Assembly (NCBI GenBank): GCA_030180135.1
Contig: CM058233.1
Location: forward strand, 26,941,615-27,005,614
Source: Orychophragmus violaceus
Taxonomy: Eukaryota; Streptophyta; Magnoliopsida; Brassicales; Brassicaceae
DNA: 64,000 nucleotides
Direction of reading: 5' to 3'
Shown here: positions 43,414 to 55,830 of the stretch, in pieces
Numbering within the stretch: position 1 is the stretch's first letter
How the letters are laid out: the number at the start of each line of letters is the position of its first letter
Notes under the pieces: generated by a model
Database searches by the model: none
What the model saw: the letters and a program-made list of their open reading frames with translations, nothing else
What the model was told of the DNA's origin: nothing
Position numbers and translations under genes: made by a program

Positions 43414-43570
43414 TTGCATATAGCGTTTTAGATTTTTTTTATGGTTGACTAAACCTTAATTTTTATATAGCTTTTGATTAACAATAAACGCTATCAATTT
43501 TTACATATAATTTTTTTTTTTTTTCGCGCCTATAATTTAATAACACTAATAACTTTAAAACGCTATGTAA
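43414..43570. repeat. Possible MITE
   Basis: CATATAGCGTTTTAGA at the left and TTAAAACGCTATGTA at the right form an imperfect inverted repeat around AT-rich DNA. No clear target duplication is seen. Confidence 0.3.
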
Positions 43571-44898
43571 ATGTTGAGCGGGATAACATAATTATAATTG
43601 TCTGCCTCGTACTTATACTAAAAACAATATAGACACCACGAAATTTTAATCTCCCTCTATTTTTTTTTTTAATATCCCTCTTTCTACTTTTTCCAGTTAA
43701 TGAAAACCCTAAATCCGTGGATCTTAGTCTCATTTGGTCCTCAAGGGCACAAAAAATTCTAATATGGCTTATTTAATCCTAAGTGGCCCTCCAATATATG
43801 AAATATCTAGATTAACCTTAATAAAAAATTTTATTTTAAATAGAAAATAAAATTAAATACATGCATTTAACCCATTCATTTTCACCTTCCACCGGGTCCC
43901 ACCATCTTAGGTATAACTGGTATAACTAGTATAACTAGTAAATGATTGATATAATTGGTATGACTAGTACGACTGGTACGACTTATGTGTTCTAATTTGG
44001 TATGTTGTTCTTTTTTAGAAGACAAATAATATATGTGACATAGTCATACATTTTGATTATGGGGGATGCTACTCAAACGGGAGAGATGAAGTGTGATGGA
44101 ATCGCAAAGACCGTCATATTTCAAGTTTTGTGATGGGAGGAACTTTTGAGGAAGTCCCTTATTCTCGGTTTGTTGATAGAATACACATGAAGATTATGGT
44201 AGATGAAGTTGCAACAAGGCTTCAGTCTTTTTCATTTGTATAAGACTTTGTATGATTGCATGGAGTTTGATATGATTTTACACTTCTTATACGTTTGGTA
44301 CAACTGGTACAATTATTTGTTAAAACAAAACATAAAAAAAATTATTTATAAGTAAATACGTAGCCGATGTTAGTTTTAAACGTCACAAAAACACTAGTAA
44401 ATATATTTACACATTTGTAGTAATTAAGAAATATCAAAAAAAATTATTTGTTGCATGAACATCACATTTGTGGATAATATACTTTATACTTTTATGGTTA
44501 GTATTGAAATCCTTAGATTACTAAGATGAAAAATAATTAACATAGTGTTTTCGAGATGATATGATTTGAGAGTATTATAAATCTAGTTTATTTACTTAAT
44601 TTAATATGTACAACTAAAAAATTAAAATAAACCATGGGATTACTAATTACAAATTACATTTATAAAAGTACAACTCTTTGTTAACAAAAATTAATTTGGT
44701 ACAATTGGACAACTAGTACAATTTTTTGTTAAAAAAAACTCTTATGACGGCGCACATTTTGCATGTTTTACATGTTTCTTTTTGCCAAAGAGTTATTCTA
44801 GTTGTGCTAATTGTACCAAATTATTTTCTGATAAAGAGTTGTACAAGTTGTGCTTGTTGTATTCAAGATATAAAATTTCAAAGAGTTGTTCTAGTTAT
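43571..44898. other. AT-rich region with GTATAACTAG-type simple repeats
   Basis: No gene is supported. Units like GGTATAACTA occur in tandem at 43909-43983, and relatives (GTACAACTGGTACAA) are scattered at 44295-44315, 44695-44720 and 44800-44850. A weak coding trace at about 44057-44215 was not recognised. Confidence 0.4.
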
Positions 44899-46094
44899 TG
44901 ATATATCATGGTTTTTACCTATTTAAACCATGATATAAGTATGTATTAGAGTCTTTTCTAGTGTCTTTCGAGTCTTTTCAGGTGTTTATTTGGTCTACAC
45001 ACGTTTGAAGGATTTTGGAAGATATTGGAGGTTTTTGGGCAAGATTTGTAGCTAAAGCCGTGATGAGAAAAACATAGATTCTTTGTTCGACCTAAGCGTC
45101 GATCGATGCAGCCATGCATCGATCGTTGCAGTGCCGATTCGCAGAATTCCATCGCATTAATGAAGATTTTGAAGAATTGCAGTTTTGACCCATAAGTTCC
45201 AGTATTTACAAAAGAGACCCAAGACGTGTTATACACTAATAGTAGGGTTTTTGGTGTTTTGTTTGGATTACACATTCATACTTTTAGCTAGAGAGAGTTT
45301 TTTGAGAGCTTGGGGCTGATATGTTCTTGTACTGCTTTTTGGAGAAGATTTCAAACCCCTTTTCATTCTCTACTCTTTTCTTAATGCAATTTATTGATAA
45401 TATGATTTCTGTTTCATTGATCTTGTCTGAGTAGATTCGTTGTTAGGCTTAGGGATTCTCATAGGGATTTCATGACTTGTTAGATTAAATCAATCAGTTA
45501 AGGATTCATAACTTGTTAGTTCTTCAACCTGAATTGCACTTAATACTAGTTTTTAACTTGATCACTTAGAATCCAGATCTAGGGTTTAAAAATTGACACG
45601 GAAGTGTAATTTAGAATCTGATCTATTTAGGTTGAGCAATTTAATTATCTGCAAAGAAATTTGGTTTAATTGAATTGTGAACTAATCGAACCTGCACCTA
45701 AGTCTTGTTTATTCTATTAGAAATTGCAAAGAAATTTGTATTTCTAGGGTTTAGACTTAGTGAATTATCGCAACGAAAGTTGGTTAGTTCTATATCTATG
45801 TTTCAGTTCTAGAACGGTTCTTAATTAGATCATGACTGATATTTGATCTGCATGGCATGATTTCCTGAGAACTCCCTTGACCTAGCGCTTTTAGTATTTG
45901 ATAAAACAAATCGATTTGCTACTGATTTACTTTCTGCTTCTAGTTTAATTATTCTTGATTTACATCACCTAGCTTAACTCGACATTCTATAATCTATCGC
46001 AAGATTTCTTGAGTCTATGTTGTTCGACCCCTACATACTACATTTGACTGTGCACATGCAATGTAACTTAGGGAATTAAACTCTGAACATATCA
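44899..46094 (+). repeat. Athila-C 5' LTR
   Basis: 1196 bp, TGATATATCATGG...GAACATATCA, followed 6 bp later by the primer-binding site. It shares both ends with the other Athila LTRs but is a diverged family. A palindrome pair is at 45096/45116, 197 bp from the LTR start. Confidence 0.88.
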
Positions 46095-46100
46095 AGTTTT

Positions 46101-46118
46101 TGGCGCCGTTGCCGGGGA
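46101..46118 (+). promoter_or_regulatory. Athila-C primer-binding site
   Basis: TGGCGCCGTTGCCGGGGA, complementary to the tRNA-Asp 3' end and identical to those of Athila-A and O. Confidence 0.88.
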
Positions 46119-46344
46119 CTCTTTTGGGTCTTCGATAGATTTGAGTTTAGAATTTAGACTAGGTTTTCATTTTTATTTTTGTTACAAATTTTTCTGTTTC
46201 TTTTCTGTCTTTACGTGTTTAAGGTTCTCGATAAGACTCGTGCATTGACCGACACACTTGTGAATCGATCGACGCAACCCCGAACTGAATCAATTATTGC
46301 GGACCTCTGCATCAATTGACGCTTTGTCCGTGAACAGTTAGTAC

Positions 46345-46410
46345 ATGCCTAATCGTGTAACTAGAAGTAATCCGGATAAGGAACTCGTGAATCTAGGACT
46401 TGAGGAACTT
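46345..46410 (+). pseudogene. Athila-C gag, 5' piece before CACTA-3
   Basis: MPNRVTRSNPDKELVNLGLE followed by EL, then interrupted. The frame resumes at 54301 as ARLERTNRKAH, which matches the ELARLERTNRKAQ word of Athila-O. This fixes the insertion point and the CTT duplication. Confidence 0.85.
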
Positions 46411-47039
46411 GACTACAAGAAAACAACGTTTTTGGGACTGGACCTTACGACTATACTTGTAGTCGTAACATTTGGCCACTATTAGGGGACAATAATGCTA
46501 CTATTTTGCGACAACGGATATATGGACGTGTATTAGTCGCATATATACGACTAAAAATGATTGTTGCCGATTTAGCCATCGATTTACGACAGATTAACGA
46601 CTATTTTCGAGACCGGAACCAATAGTCGCAGGCTAGTCAGTGATATGGCGACCATTTTTGCGTCTGATGCTCAGGGTCGTAGAACAATCGCGAATTGGTC
46701 AGTACATGGGCGACTAATTCGCTAATTTGGATATAGTAGTAACCAAGTCGTTTATTTGTCACTATTGATACGACTAATATTCATCTCATTATTCGGGTCG
46801 CAAAGTAATTGGGTATGGGTCGTATCATATAGTTTGATATATACTTTGATATTTGAATTTAACAAATTGATCAGGGTTAGATTTTATATGCTATTTAAAT
46901 AATGTAAAAAAGAGATTATGATAAGTTGTAAACATTAGCGACAAATGTGTTTTTAAAAGAAACATAAAGATGTTCAACAGATCAATATAACCCCAAATAT
47001 AGCAAAGTTTAATAAGGTCTTCTAAACAGGCACATAATT

Positions 47040-48345
47040 TAGAAGATATTGAACCATGGCATAATTTCTTCAGGATATTGGTCAGGTACCGGATTTGGAA
47101 AGCTATAAAATAGAAAACGATGTATGAATTCTGGAAAACATATAAAGCATATTACATAATGAGTTACGTTAGGTTTATGACCAAAACCTATTGAGAAATA
47201 CATTAAAGTCTGGATTGTTGGTTTGATCGTACATAATCGTTGACATCCATTCTTCTCCTTTGAGCCAAGTTACAACTAATTAAATAAATTTTATACGTAC
47301 ACCATTAACATTTTTAACAATATAGAAATAAAATATATCATCAATCTTAAACCCATACATGTAATAGACCATGAGATTATTCTCAAAAAAACTAAATTGA
47401 ATTTCTAACCATACCCTTTTCAGGCTTTATGTAGAAGCACTAGAGAATCACAAAGAGATGTCTGTCGGCATCCTTCTGAAACCTTTTTATTAGTTCCCTA
47501 GCATCTTCCCCGATAAATAAACACCGACGACTCCGGAGGCTAGAAAAAATGTATTTTCAATATCTATTATCAGAGACAAACAAAAAAACATATGTGAGGA
47601 AGATTATAGGCATTTCCTTAACTAACCCTAGGTCGCGAATTGTAAACTGCAGCTTTGGTCCTGTCCAATAAGGTTGAAAGTTTGCAACATTTGTAACAAC
47701 ACCAAGGCCATTTATAATAGAAAATATGGATCATTTCGAAAACTATACCTTAATCTATTTAGTTAAAACTATAATATCTATCACACATGCGAATAACATG
47801 ATTAGTGTAATCCGATAAAGGAAACAAATGTATAGACTAAAATTTACCTATAGGGTATTCATCATAGACTCTCTCATCTAATATATCTAGAAACGATTCA
47901 AATTGCATAAAATGACATTCCGGAATATTATCATAAGTGAGCAGATAGATGTGTTTAACCCGAATATGAACTTGAAATCGTGAGGGGGTCAACGACACAT
48001 ATTCAGGTTTTTGTACAACTCGAGCATTCGCATGTTTAAACCAACAACCCTCACACCATGTAGAGAAACAAAATGTCTCAATAAAAGAGGCAGGAACAGT
48101 TGCCTCTATTTCCTTACCCTAAATCAATAAATGAATACCTTAATATAACATGCAATAACCCAGTAAATAAAAGAGATTATAGAGTAAAAGAAAGGTACCT
48201 CCTCATCGACCAAAATCATTTGGATGTTCGGTTCTCCAATGGATGTAACACACATCCAAACACGCAAAAGAAGAACTTTTAGGTCCCAAAAGCAAGGAAT
48301 GAAGTTGTTGATTTGAGAAATTTTTCTAAAAGTCTGTGGAGCCAT
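47040..48345 (-). pseudogene. Captured RPA-like / OB-fold (DUF223-type) gene fragment
   Basis: A minus-strand gene with introns, carried inside CACTA-3. Exon 1 (48345-48199) starts MAPQTFRKISQINNFIPCFW and has LLRVWMCVTSIGEPNIQMIL-VDEE, ending at GTACCT. Exon 2 (48118-47848) continues GKEIEATVPASFIETFCF and VSLTPSRFQVHIRVKHIYLL, ending at TATAG/GTAAAT. A third exon near 47720-47628 reads NGLGVVTNVANFQPYWTGPK. Later pieces near 47550-47410 (CLFIGEDARELIKRFQKDAD) and 47100-47040 (FPNPVPDQYPEEIMPWFNIF, stop) have frame changes. The order matches Arabidopsis replication-protein-A-like OB-fold proteins. Exons 1 and 2 look intact, the rest decayed. Confidence 0.7.
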
Positions 48346-49339
48346 GGTTGAGAAACGGAGAAATTTTCGCCGAATTTAGCTTGAAAAGAAGTTTTTTCTC
48401 TCAGTAAGCGGGGAAAAATGAAGCGTCTAGGGTTTTAATATTAAATAGTTTCCCAAATTGGTGAGTAAAAGGTGTGAAACACTAAAAGAAAACCTTTGAA
48501 TTAGTAATAGTAAAAGGTGTGATAATTAGAACTCATAACCCTTGGTTTAGACAAAACTATTTAGGCCACAACCGCTAATGATATTTTTTTTTAATAATGA
48601 TGATTTGGTTTAGATAAATTTGGTTTCGAATCACATTTATACATGTCAATAACGACGATTCAAAAATCCCTATTCTCGATAAACTTCCTAATATGCTGCA
48701 GCCACCCTCTTATCTTGTTTTGAAAGTTTCATTTGGTAGATTTGTGCTTATTGCTTACACATTAAATGAGAGACAAGAAGAATATTCAATGTTCCTCTCA
48801 ACCAATTTATTAAATTTTCTTAACATGATAAGTTCGTATATACTCAAAAAAATAGATAAGCTATCTAGAAAGATTGCAAAATCCTAATTTAATTTCTCAA
48901 ACCATCTTAAAACCATTAAGAACATTTCACACCAACCAGGAAACTGGCACTTATGGGTGTTTCTCTACGAGACCCCCCCCATCAAATCAACACTAATCAT
49001 GGTTAAATATATATCATGCAAAGGAGAGTTAGGATGTTTGGTTAACTTGCTCTGTTTTCATTAAATTGTGGCCATCAATTATCGATTTTATCATGCCACA
49101 ACTTCATCCGTTTAGATTATATTAATATTTCCAATGTTGCCTTGTAAATATAAATAAATTCGGTAGGTTTATAACTTGTTTATTTTTCATTATTTGAAAG
49201 GTCGATAGCTACATAATCTACTACATTTAACAAACATTATACTAATAAGGATCATCAAAAAAGATAATGGGGCCAAATTCCTAAATTATCTCTCATGATT
49301 GTGAAGAAGAATAGTGACTCAAGGGTCCAAGAGAATATA

Positions 49340-49990
49340 TCGCAAATGTTTGTACCTTTGAAACCACTGTCCCACCAACTCAACCCAGTCTTTACCGGAG
49401 CACACAAACATCTTCAAAGCCCTTTCATATCTAATCCTTTTCGCTTCTTATAGAACAGTGCACACCGTCTGTCTGACAATCCATACCTTTGTCTCTTGGT
49501 TATCTTAACACGTACTCGAGTTGAAAATTCGCGCTCGATGATGTACCCACGGTTCAAAACTTCTCCATCTCCATAAAACATCTGCATGAACATGGAGTAC
49601 GCGTATATCCCTGTCTCCCATCCACTATCTGCCAATCTTTTGATCATAGCCTCTCCTTTAACCATCCGGTCGATGGAGGTCAACGATTGGTTGACCCAAT
49701 TGTCGCGATATACAAAAAGACACATACCTCTGAGGAGAAGAGCATAAGGGTTTTCGTATTCCAGAAATTTGTTGGCCAATTTAGTTATAACCCTAGGTAG
49801 GCACCAGATATCTTCAGTAATGTTGGAGAAGTACAAATCGACCGACTTATAGAAGTTTGAGCTTTCTCCGACGTTTTCCATCACAGTGCATGTTGCTTTC
49901 ATATAAGCCAAATAGAGTTTCCCTTGGTTATCGTCAATGACGGTATGAAAGATTATTTTTTTAGGACATTACTAGGAAGGAAATCCACGG
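49340..49990 (-). pseudogene. Captured F-box-like gene fragment 1
   Basis: Minus strand. The start region reads VDFLPSNVLKK (ATG changed to GTG, then a stop). After a shift it is open for 165 residues: LYLAYMKATCTVMENVGESS, FYKSVDLYFSNITEDIWCLP, YALLLRGMCLFVYRDNWVNQ and DSGWETGIYAYSMFMQMFYG. A final frame change leads to WWDSGFKGTNICD. This layout resembles the Arabidopsis At2g35280-like F-box family with a repeat-type C-terminus. A second, related copy is at 50560-51275. Confidence 0.62.
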
Positions 49991-50559
49991 CCGATTTTGG
50001 TTAGAAAATATGGAAACAGGAAAAGAGAATTTTTAAAAAAAATATGCAGATTGTTACAGATAGGTATTGTTTCTAAGGCATGCGCAGATGTTCATTTATA
50101 GATCGGATCCAACCTTTGGGTTTTGCATAAATTTAAATAGTATTTATGTTATTGTTATTTATTAATTAATATGCATCTTTTGGTGTGCATCTTCGGCTTG
50201 AGTAAGTATGTACATGATGAATCTAATTCGCTAGGTAGTGATATGTAATGTCGCTTCATTATTTATTGCAATTCAAATTTTATTACAAAACGTATTGTTA
50301 CTTGCATGTATATATTGTTGAAAAAATATTTAAGTAAATGTCCTTTCAATTTAATCATCGCGCATTTTTTTCAAAAAGTCATCTATTCAGTCATAATATA
50401 CTCTTGAAGTATAACCATTTTCACCCAAAGATAATGCATATACTCCTTACGATATAAATTTGCACATAAATGAAAACAACATATAATATTATTCGCAGTT
50501 TAACACATTCTATTCTAGTCGACACAAATGAAGGATAATCAAGAACTTTAAACAGGGCC

Positions 50560-51275
50560 AAATTCCAAAATTGTTCAGGAGAAGTCTGAAGTAAAATAGC
50601 GACTCTATGGACCAAAAGCATCTGTCGCACATCGTTAAACCCTTAAAACCAAAGTCCCACCAACCCTTCCAGGTTGTTACCGGAACACACGTGCAACTAT
50701 AAAGGCCGTTGATATCTACATTCGCTTCCTTCTCAGAGAACAGAGCGGGAGGCGTTTCTGGCCATACATGCCTATCCCTTTTAGTTATCTTTATACATAT
50801 CTGATCTTTTGAGTACGCGTTCACGGTACTCCATGCTTTTGAGTACAAGTTCACGGTCGATGATATATCCACTGTTCAACACTACACCATCTCCATAAAA
50901 ACACGCAAGAGCATGGAGTACGCGTATATACCTGTTTCCCATCGGCTATCTGCTGATCTTTTGATCATTGTCTCCTTCAACCATCCGGTCGCTATAGATA
51001 AAGAAACACATATCTTGGAGGAGAAGAGCTGCACGGTTTCCTGAATGTAGACACCTCTCGACAAAAGCTTTTTTATATTGAAGTGGGCAATCAAAGCGAT
51101 TTACGTTAATAAAACCGTAGTATAAATCGATCGACTTGTAGAAATCTTGACTCTGTCGGAAGCCACGAAGCGCTCTTCATGTTTTCTTCGCCCTAATAAA
51201 ATAGCGTAAACCTTGTTCACCGTCAATGACGTCAAGAAGGATTTCTGAAAGAACATCACTTGGAAGGTAATCCAT
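50560..51275 (-). pseudogene. Captured F-box-like gene fragment 2
   Basis: Starts MDYLPSDVLSEILLDVIDGE at 51275, a recognisable F-box beginning. A stop follows after RAKKT, then FYKSIDLYYGFINVNRFDCP, LLLQDMCFFIYSDRMVEGDN, and, in other frames, ITKRDRHVWPETPPALFSEK and WWDFGFKGLTMCDRCFWSIE. It is a paralogue of fragment 1 in the same orientation, 0.6 kb away, with more stops and frame changes. The two may be a captured tandem pair or a duplication inside the transposon. Confidence 0.62.
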
Positions 51276-52326
51276 TACGAATTTGGTAATGAAGAGATGG
51301 AAGGCAAAAGGGATTTTAACAAATAAAAAAGGCTTTCAATATTTGAGATTTCAAAGCAACCACCATAGTTTATTTATGGAGACAATGCAACCTTTTGGTT
51401 GTCTAGTCTGTATTAATTTTTTTATATTCTTATCACTAAGTCCCAACTAACAACTTTCATGATCATGATCATGGTGTTAATGAGTCACATATCTATCTTT
51501 GAAACAGGAGAAGAAGTGGGGTGTCAAAGGTTGTGATGAACATTCAATATTCTTCTTGTCTGCGTATCTTTCGTCTAAGGTTTATAGTAGTTATTTAGTA
51601 ATTCATCTTAGACATCTATTTGTATACAATAATTATACTAAGTCACATATTTATCTTTGAAACAGGGGAGGAATGGTGGTGTCAAAGGTTTACGGTTTAG
51701 GGTATAGGGTTTAAGGTTTAATGGGCTTGTCAAAGGTTTTGGGGTTTAGGGTTCAATATTTAGGGTTTAAGGTTTAACGTTTGTGTAAAAGAGTTTAGGG
51801 TATAGGGACAAAAATTATTAATTAATTAATGCTATTACACTATTACACTATTACTTAACAAAATATTATAAAAATTATATATATGATAATAATATTACTT
51901 AATAAAAGATATAAAATTATATATATATAATAATAAGCACATATAAACCCAAAAAACACAATTTAATTAAACACCACAACCGCCTGTTCAGCGTGAGTAG
52001 ATTTTCAAAATATTTTGCGTAATTAATCCGGGAAACTAAACCTAATTTCTTAGCCCAAAACTTTTAAATTACGCGCCTTAACCCAACAAATTTCGACTAT
52101 GTGTCGAGAAACCATCATTTGCCATAAACATAAACCCTGATTTTATTTGTTCTTTTTCGTCTCCAAAATCGCCTTCGAATCATCTCAGAATTTTTTTCTT
52201 CTGCAGATCCTCCTCCCTACCGACTAATCTCTAACTGACATATCTTATTTGAATTTCTTATTCGAGGTTCTCAGTTTCATTGATATCGACCCTCTCAATT
52301 TCTTAACTGAAACTCTCTGTGATACG
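51276..52326. other. AT-rich spacer of CACTA-3
   Basis: No gene is supported before 52327. Words like TTTAGGGT recur at 51690-51800 but are too irregular for a telomere array. Confidence 0.5.
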
Positions 52327-53346
52327 ATGCCTCAAAAGGCAAAGAATGGAGGAGGATGTCGTAAGATACTAACCATTCCAAACGTCACTCAGAGAGCCGT
52401 CAGGTCCAATCCCAGTGGTTTGAAAAAAACACAGAGCCCTCTGCCATCCCGAAACACCTTCACCCCGAATCTCGTTGATGCTCCGACTCAGACCACTCAA
52501 CGTCCAAAGAATAAGCGAGAGCGACCCAAGTGGATTGGTGAGACTCTCTGGAAAACGATGATCGATTATTGGGAAACTGAAAAAGGAAAGGCTAAAAGTA
52601 AGACCTATTCCAATTGTTGTATGTCTGACGGTGGAGGTCTCGGTCATCACGTCCATTTCTCAGGGCCCAAGTCGTACCTAGAAATCAGGCTCGAAATGGC
52701 AAGTAACCCTTATTATATATATGTTGATCCTTGTTTAAAGTATAACACTGCAGGAAGAAAAATATGGAAGACCGGTTAATATTGTTGAGGTATTCGTCAG
52801 GATACATACAAAGGCAGACGGTACGTTTGTTGATCGGAAGGCACATGATATCGCTGCAGATTTCCAAAAGATCGTAGACGATAAGTTGTTAGATCTCAAT
52901 ATAGAGACTTCAGAAGTTTCGAATGGTGCAACTTTGAGACATCGGGAAATCTCACTAGTTGAATATGAGCACATCTTCCTTGAGGTAAAGTAATATTTTT
53001 CACAATTCACATTTATAAAGTCAGGTCATGTTCTTTATTTAATTGTGTTTCGCGGATGTCTTTAATTATAACAGGCCACTGTGACGGATATACGAGGAAA
53101 TCCTTATGGAGTTGGAAGCATAAAAGAGTCTCTTTCGAGGGGCAAGCGCAAGCAGATGTGAACTCTTCAGGGTTTTTGGCCATACAAGAGCAATTGCAGG
53201 AAGCTCAAAGTAAAATCGAAGAGCAGGCTGCCCGTGAAGCAGATCACGCCCGAGTTGTGAATGAGCAGAAGGAAAAGATCGAGCGCCTTTCCTTTGTAGA
53301 AAGGTATCTGCGGGAAACTGATCACCATTTTCTTGACTTCCTATAG
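52327..53346 (+). pseudogene. Transposase_24 (TnpA-like) gene of CACTA-3
   Basis: Plus strand. Exon 1 (52327-52698) starts MPQKAKNGGGCRK and contains KRERPKWIGETLWKTMIDYW. Its intron appears to use a GC donor (ATG/GCAAGT) and a CTGCAG acceptor. Exon 2 (52754-52984) reads EEKYGRPVNIVEVFVRIHTK and ADGTFVDRKAHDIAADFQ; exon 3 (53075 on) has ATVTDIRGNPYGVGSIKESL. A frameshift near 53145 leads to a coiled coil (LQEAQSKIEEQAAREADHAR) ending at TAG 53344-53346. The RIHTKADGTFVD and IRGNPYGVGS words are typical of plant En/Spm accessory transposases. The single frameshift is the only clear break. Confidence 0.7.
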
Positions 53347-53699
53347 ACTCATAGGCCAGCAGCCAACACAGACGGTCCTCCCCCAACAGATACAACTTAA
53401 CTCCATCCGCTGCATAGGTTACTTGTCGCTCTTCCTACCGAACTTCATTTTTGGTGTATGATTTTGAAACTCCTTAATATTGGAGATTGCACATGTGGAT
53501 AATCGTTTTTGTATGTATGCAACACAAAACTATCAAGGTTATCAATGTTTCTTTAACCAATTATCTTATACATTGCTTATATCATTCAAATTGAAGTATC
53601 ACCAATTACCAAATCGTAAATTTGACAAATGGAAGAACACAAAATTCTTATTTTCACGCAAACTTAACAGTCATCAATTAATGGTATCTAGATGTCCCG

Positions 53700-54297
53700 T
53701 GTAGTCGCTGCATAGTCGTTAGTATAGTCTTAATTAGTCGTAAAAGTGTCACTGATGAGTCGCCAAAACATCACCATAGTCTATGACTAAATCGTGACTT
53801 TACTAGTCAGTCACATAACAGTCGCCACATAGTGGCGATATCACTACCATAATCGTATATGGATGTTCAGATTAGTCACGGGATAGTAGTTAAAATGGTC
53901 GTTACCCAGTCGCTTCATAGTGGCTAATATTTATGACTGCTTTCTAACTATACAATACAGTCGTGTATTAATCGCCCCGTGGTCACCTCATTTAACGACC
54001 ATTTGATGACAACATTTCTCCGACCGTATCTGGACACCATCTATAGTCGCACAATTGTCGCTACCGTAGTCGCTGATTAGTCTCTATATCTCCCGACGAC
54101 GCTACGTCTATTTTACGATTACCTATGTAGGTCGTATAAATAATCGTAACTCGCAGACTAATAATACGACTATGAGATTTAGCGACGAAGGATTGACGAC
54201 TACCACATTTAGTCGTATGTTTGTCGTAAAACCCCCCCGATTAGTGACTATTCTGCAATAAAAAGTGCAGTCGTAAAAATGATGTTTTCTTGTAGTG
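53700..54297 (+). repeat. CACTA-3 right subterminal repeats and TIR
   Basis: Words such as TAGTCG, CGACTA and AGTCGTA recur throughout, mirroring 46440-46830 at the other end. The terminus is the inverse of the left end. Confidence 0.8.
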
Positions 54298-54300
54298 CTT

Positions 54301-55830
54301 GCAAGGTTAGAAAGGACAAACAGGAAAGCTCATAACCGGTTAAGATGGCAAATCCAAATGTTGTGATCCTAATTCAAGATGAACATGGTGTTCTGAGAGA
54401 TAGAGAGAACCATGTCTGCAATGAGCGTGGTGAGAGAATTGATGCTGATGGGAATGTGATTGTTCATGATATTATTCAGCAGCCACAAAATGAAGGGGCT
54501 TAAGGTTCCCTTTCCTAAGAACCCAAAGAAGTCTAAGTACGAGCTGTTGTTGAAGAAATGCAAGGAGATGATGAAAAATGTGTTGATTGAAGTGCCTTTG
54601 ATTGATGCTCTGATGACTACTCCTGTGATGAAGAGATGTCTTAAGGACATGCTTTCTGGTAACATGACTGATGAGGAGAGTGTACTGATGATCTCAGAGG
54701 TATGCAGTGCTGTGATTCAAGGCAGAATTCCTGAGAAACTAAAAGATCCAGGAAGCTTTGTGTTGGATTGCTCTATCTACAGAGATAGATTTGAGAGATC
54801 ATTGTCTGATCTTTGTTCTAGTATGAATCTTATGCCCTTCTCTGTTGCAAAGAGTCTTGGGATGACAGATTTCATGCCTACTAGAATCTCATTGGTTCTA
54901 GCTGACAGGATTGTTCGAATCCCTTAAGGAATGTTGGAAGATGTGCCAATCATGATTGGTAATTGTGTGATTCCTACAGACTTTGTGGTTCTACAGTATG
55001 GAAAGGAACCAAAGGATTCACTTATCTTGGGTAGACCACTCTTAGCTACTGCTGATGCGATGATTGACTGCATGAAGGGGACTATAATTCTAAATGTGGG
55101 TTATATGAAGATGAGTTTTGATATGGACAAGCTGGTGAAGAGACCAACCATCAACGGACACACCTTTTATGTGAACACTCTCAGTGATTTGGCAGAGGAA
55201 TTCTTTCATAGGACACATGCTGAGGATCCGTTGGAAAGAGCTCTGCTAAGCTCTGTACTGGAACTAGAGCATCTGGAAGACGAGCCTGCAATCTGCTATG
55301 CTAGGACGATGAACTCTACAGAGCAAGTCATGCAGTTTGAAGTGCAGAACGAGCCGTTGCATCGATTGACACAACCCGTGCATCGATCGACGCATACCGT
55401 ATCCGACTGGGCAGACGATAAATCTCTTAAAATTAAGCTCAAACAACTTCCATCCGGGCTAAGTTACGCATTTCTTGGACCTAATTCGACCTATCCAGTG
55501 ATTATTAATGCTTCATTGAACACCGCAGGGACTTCCTTACTGCTAAGCAAGCTGCGCAAGTATCGCAAAGCTCTTGGCTATTCTCTTGATGACATTTCAG
55601 GTATCTCTCCGGAGCTATGCATGAATAGGATACATCTTGAGGATGAGACTAAGTCATCTGTTGAGCATAAGAGGAGGCTGAATCCGACTCTGAAGGTAGT
55701 GGTGAAGGAGGAGATTATGAAGTTGATGGATGGTGGAATCGTCTATCCTATCTCTAGTAGTTATTGGGTCAGTTCAGTACATGTTGTGCCTAAGAAAGGA
55801 GGTGACAGTGGTGAAGAACGAGAAGAATGA
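54301..55830 (+). pseudogene. Athila-C gag remnant and aspartic protease
   Basis: After ARLERTNRKAH, a frameshift leads to MANPNVVILIQDEHGVLRD and NERGERIDADGNV. The capsid part is deleted, and the next word is KGLKVPFPKNPKKSKYELLL. Protease follows: SLSDLCSSMNLMPFSVAKSL (CSS instead of GSS at the active site), TAA at 54925-54927, LEDVPIMIGNCVIPTDFVVL and LILGRPLLATADAMIDCMKG. A palindrome pair (55359/55380) lies in the linker before KLKQLPSGLSYAFLG. The first RT residues (YSLDDISGISPELCMNRIHL) follow, and a frameshift at about 55800 ends the frame. Confidence 0.82.

Larger units (their letters stand above)
46411..54297 (+). mobile_element. CACTA-3: CACTA element with captured host gene fragments
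   Basis: Ends GACTACAAGAAAACAACG (first base G instead of C) and ATGTTTTCTTGTAGTG, with the 3-bp duplication CTT (46408-46410 and 54298-54300). It is 7887 bp long. The subterminal motif is of the AGTCG/CGACT type (TAGTCGTA and similar). There is no TnpD-type transposase; it has a Transposase_24-type gene (52327-53346) and, on the opposite strand, fragments of an RPA/OB-fold gene and two F-box-like genes. It is a non-autonomous, gene-capturing element inserted in Athila-C gag. Confidence 0.88.

Noticed and set aside
44057..44215. Possible coding trace of a Mutator-like transposase
   Set aside because: A few words look protein-like, but there is no start, no open frame of useful length and no clear motif.
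46411..46411. Start of CACTA-3 one base later, at ACTAC
   Set aside because: With start at 46411 the CTT duplication matches on both sides; the first base is simply G instead of C.
51690..51810. Interstitial telomere array
   Set aside because: TTTAGGG-like words are irregular and few; plain AT-rich drift explains them.
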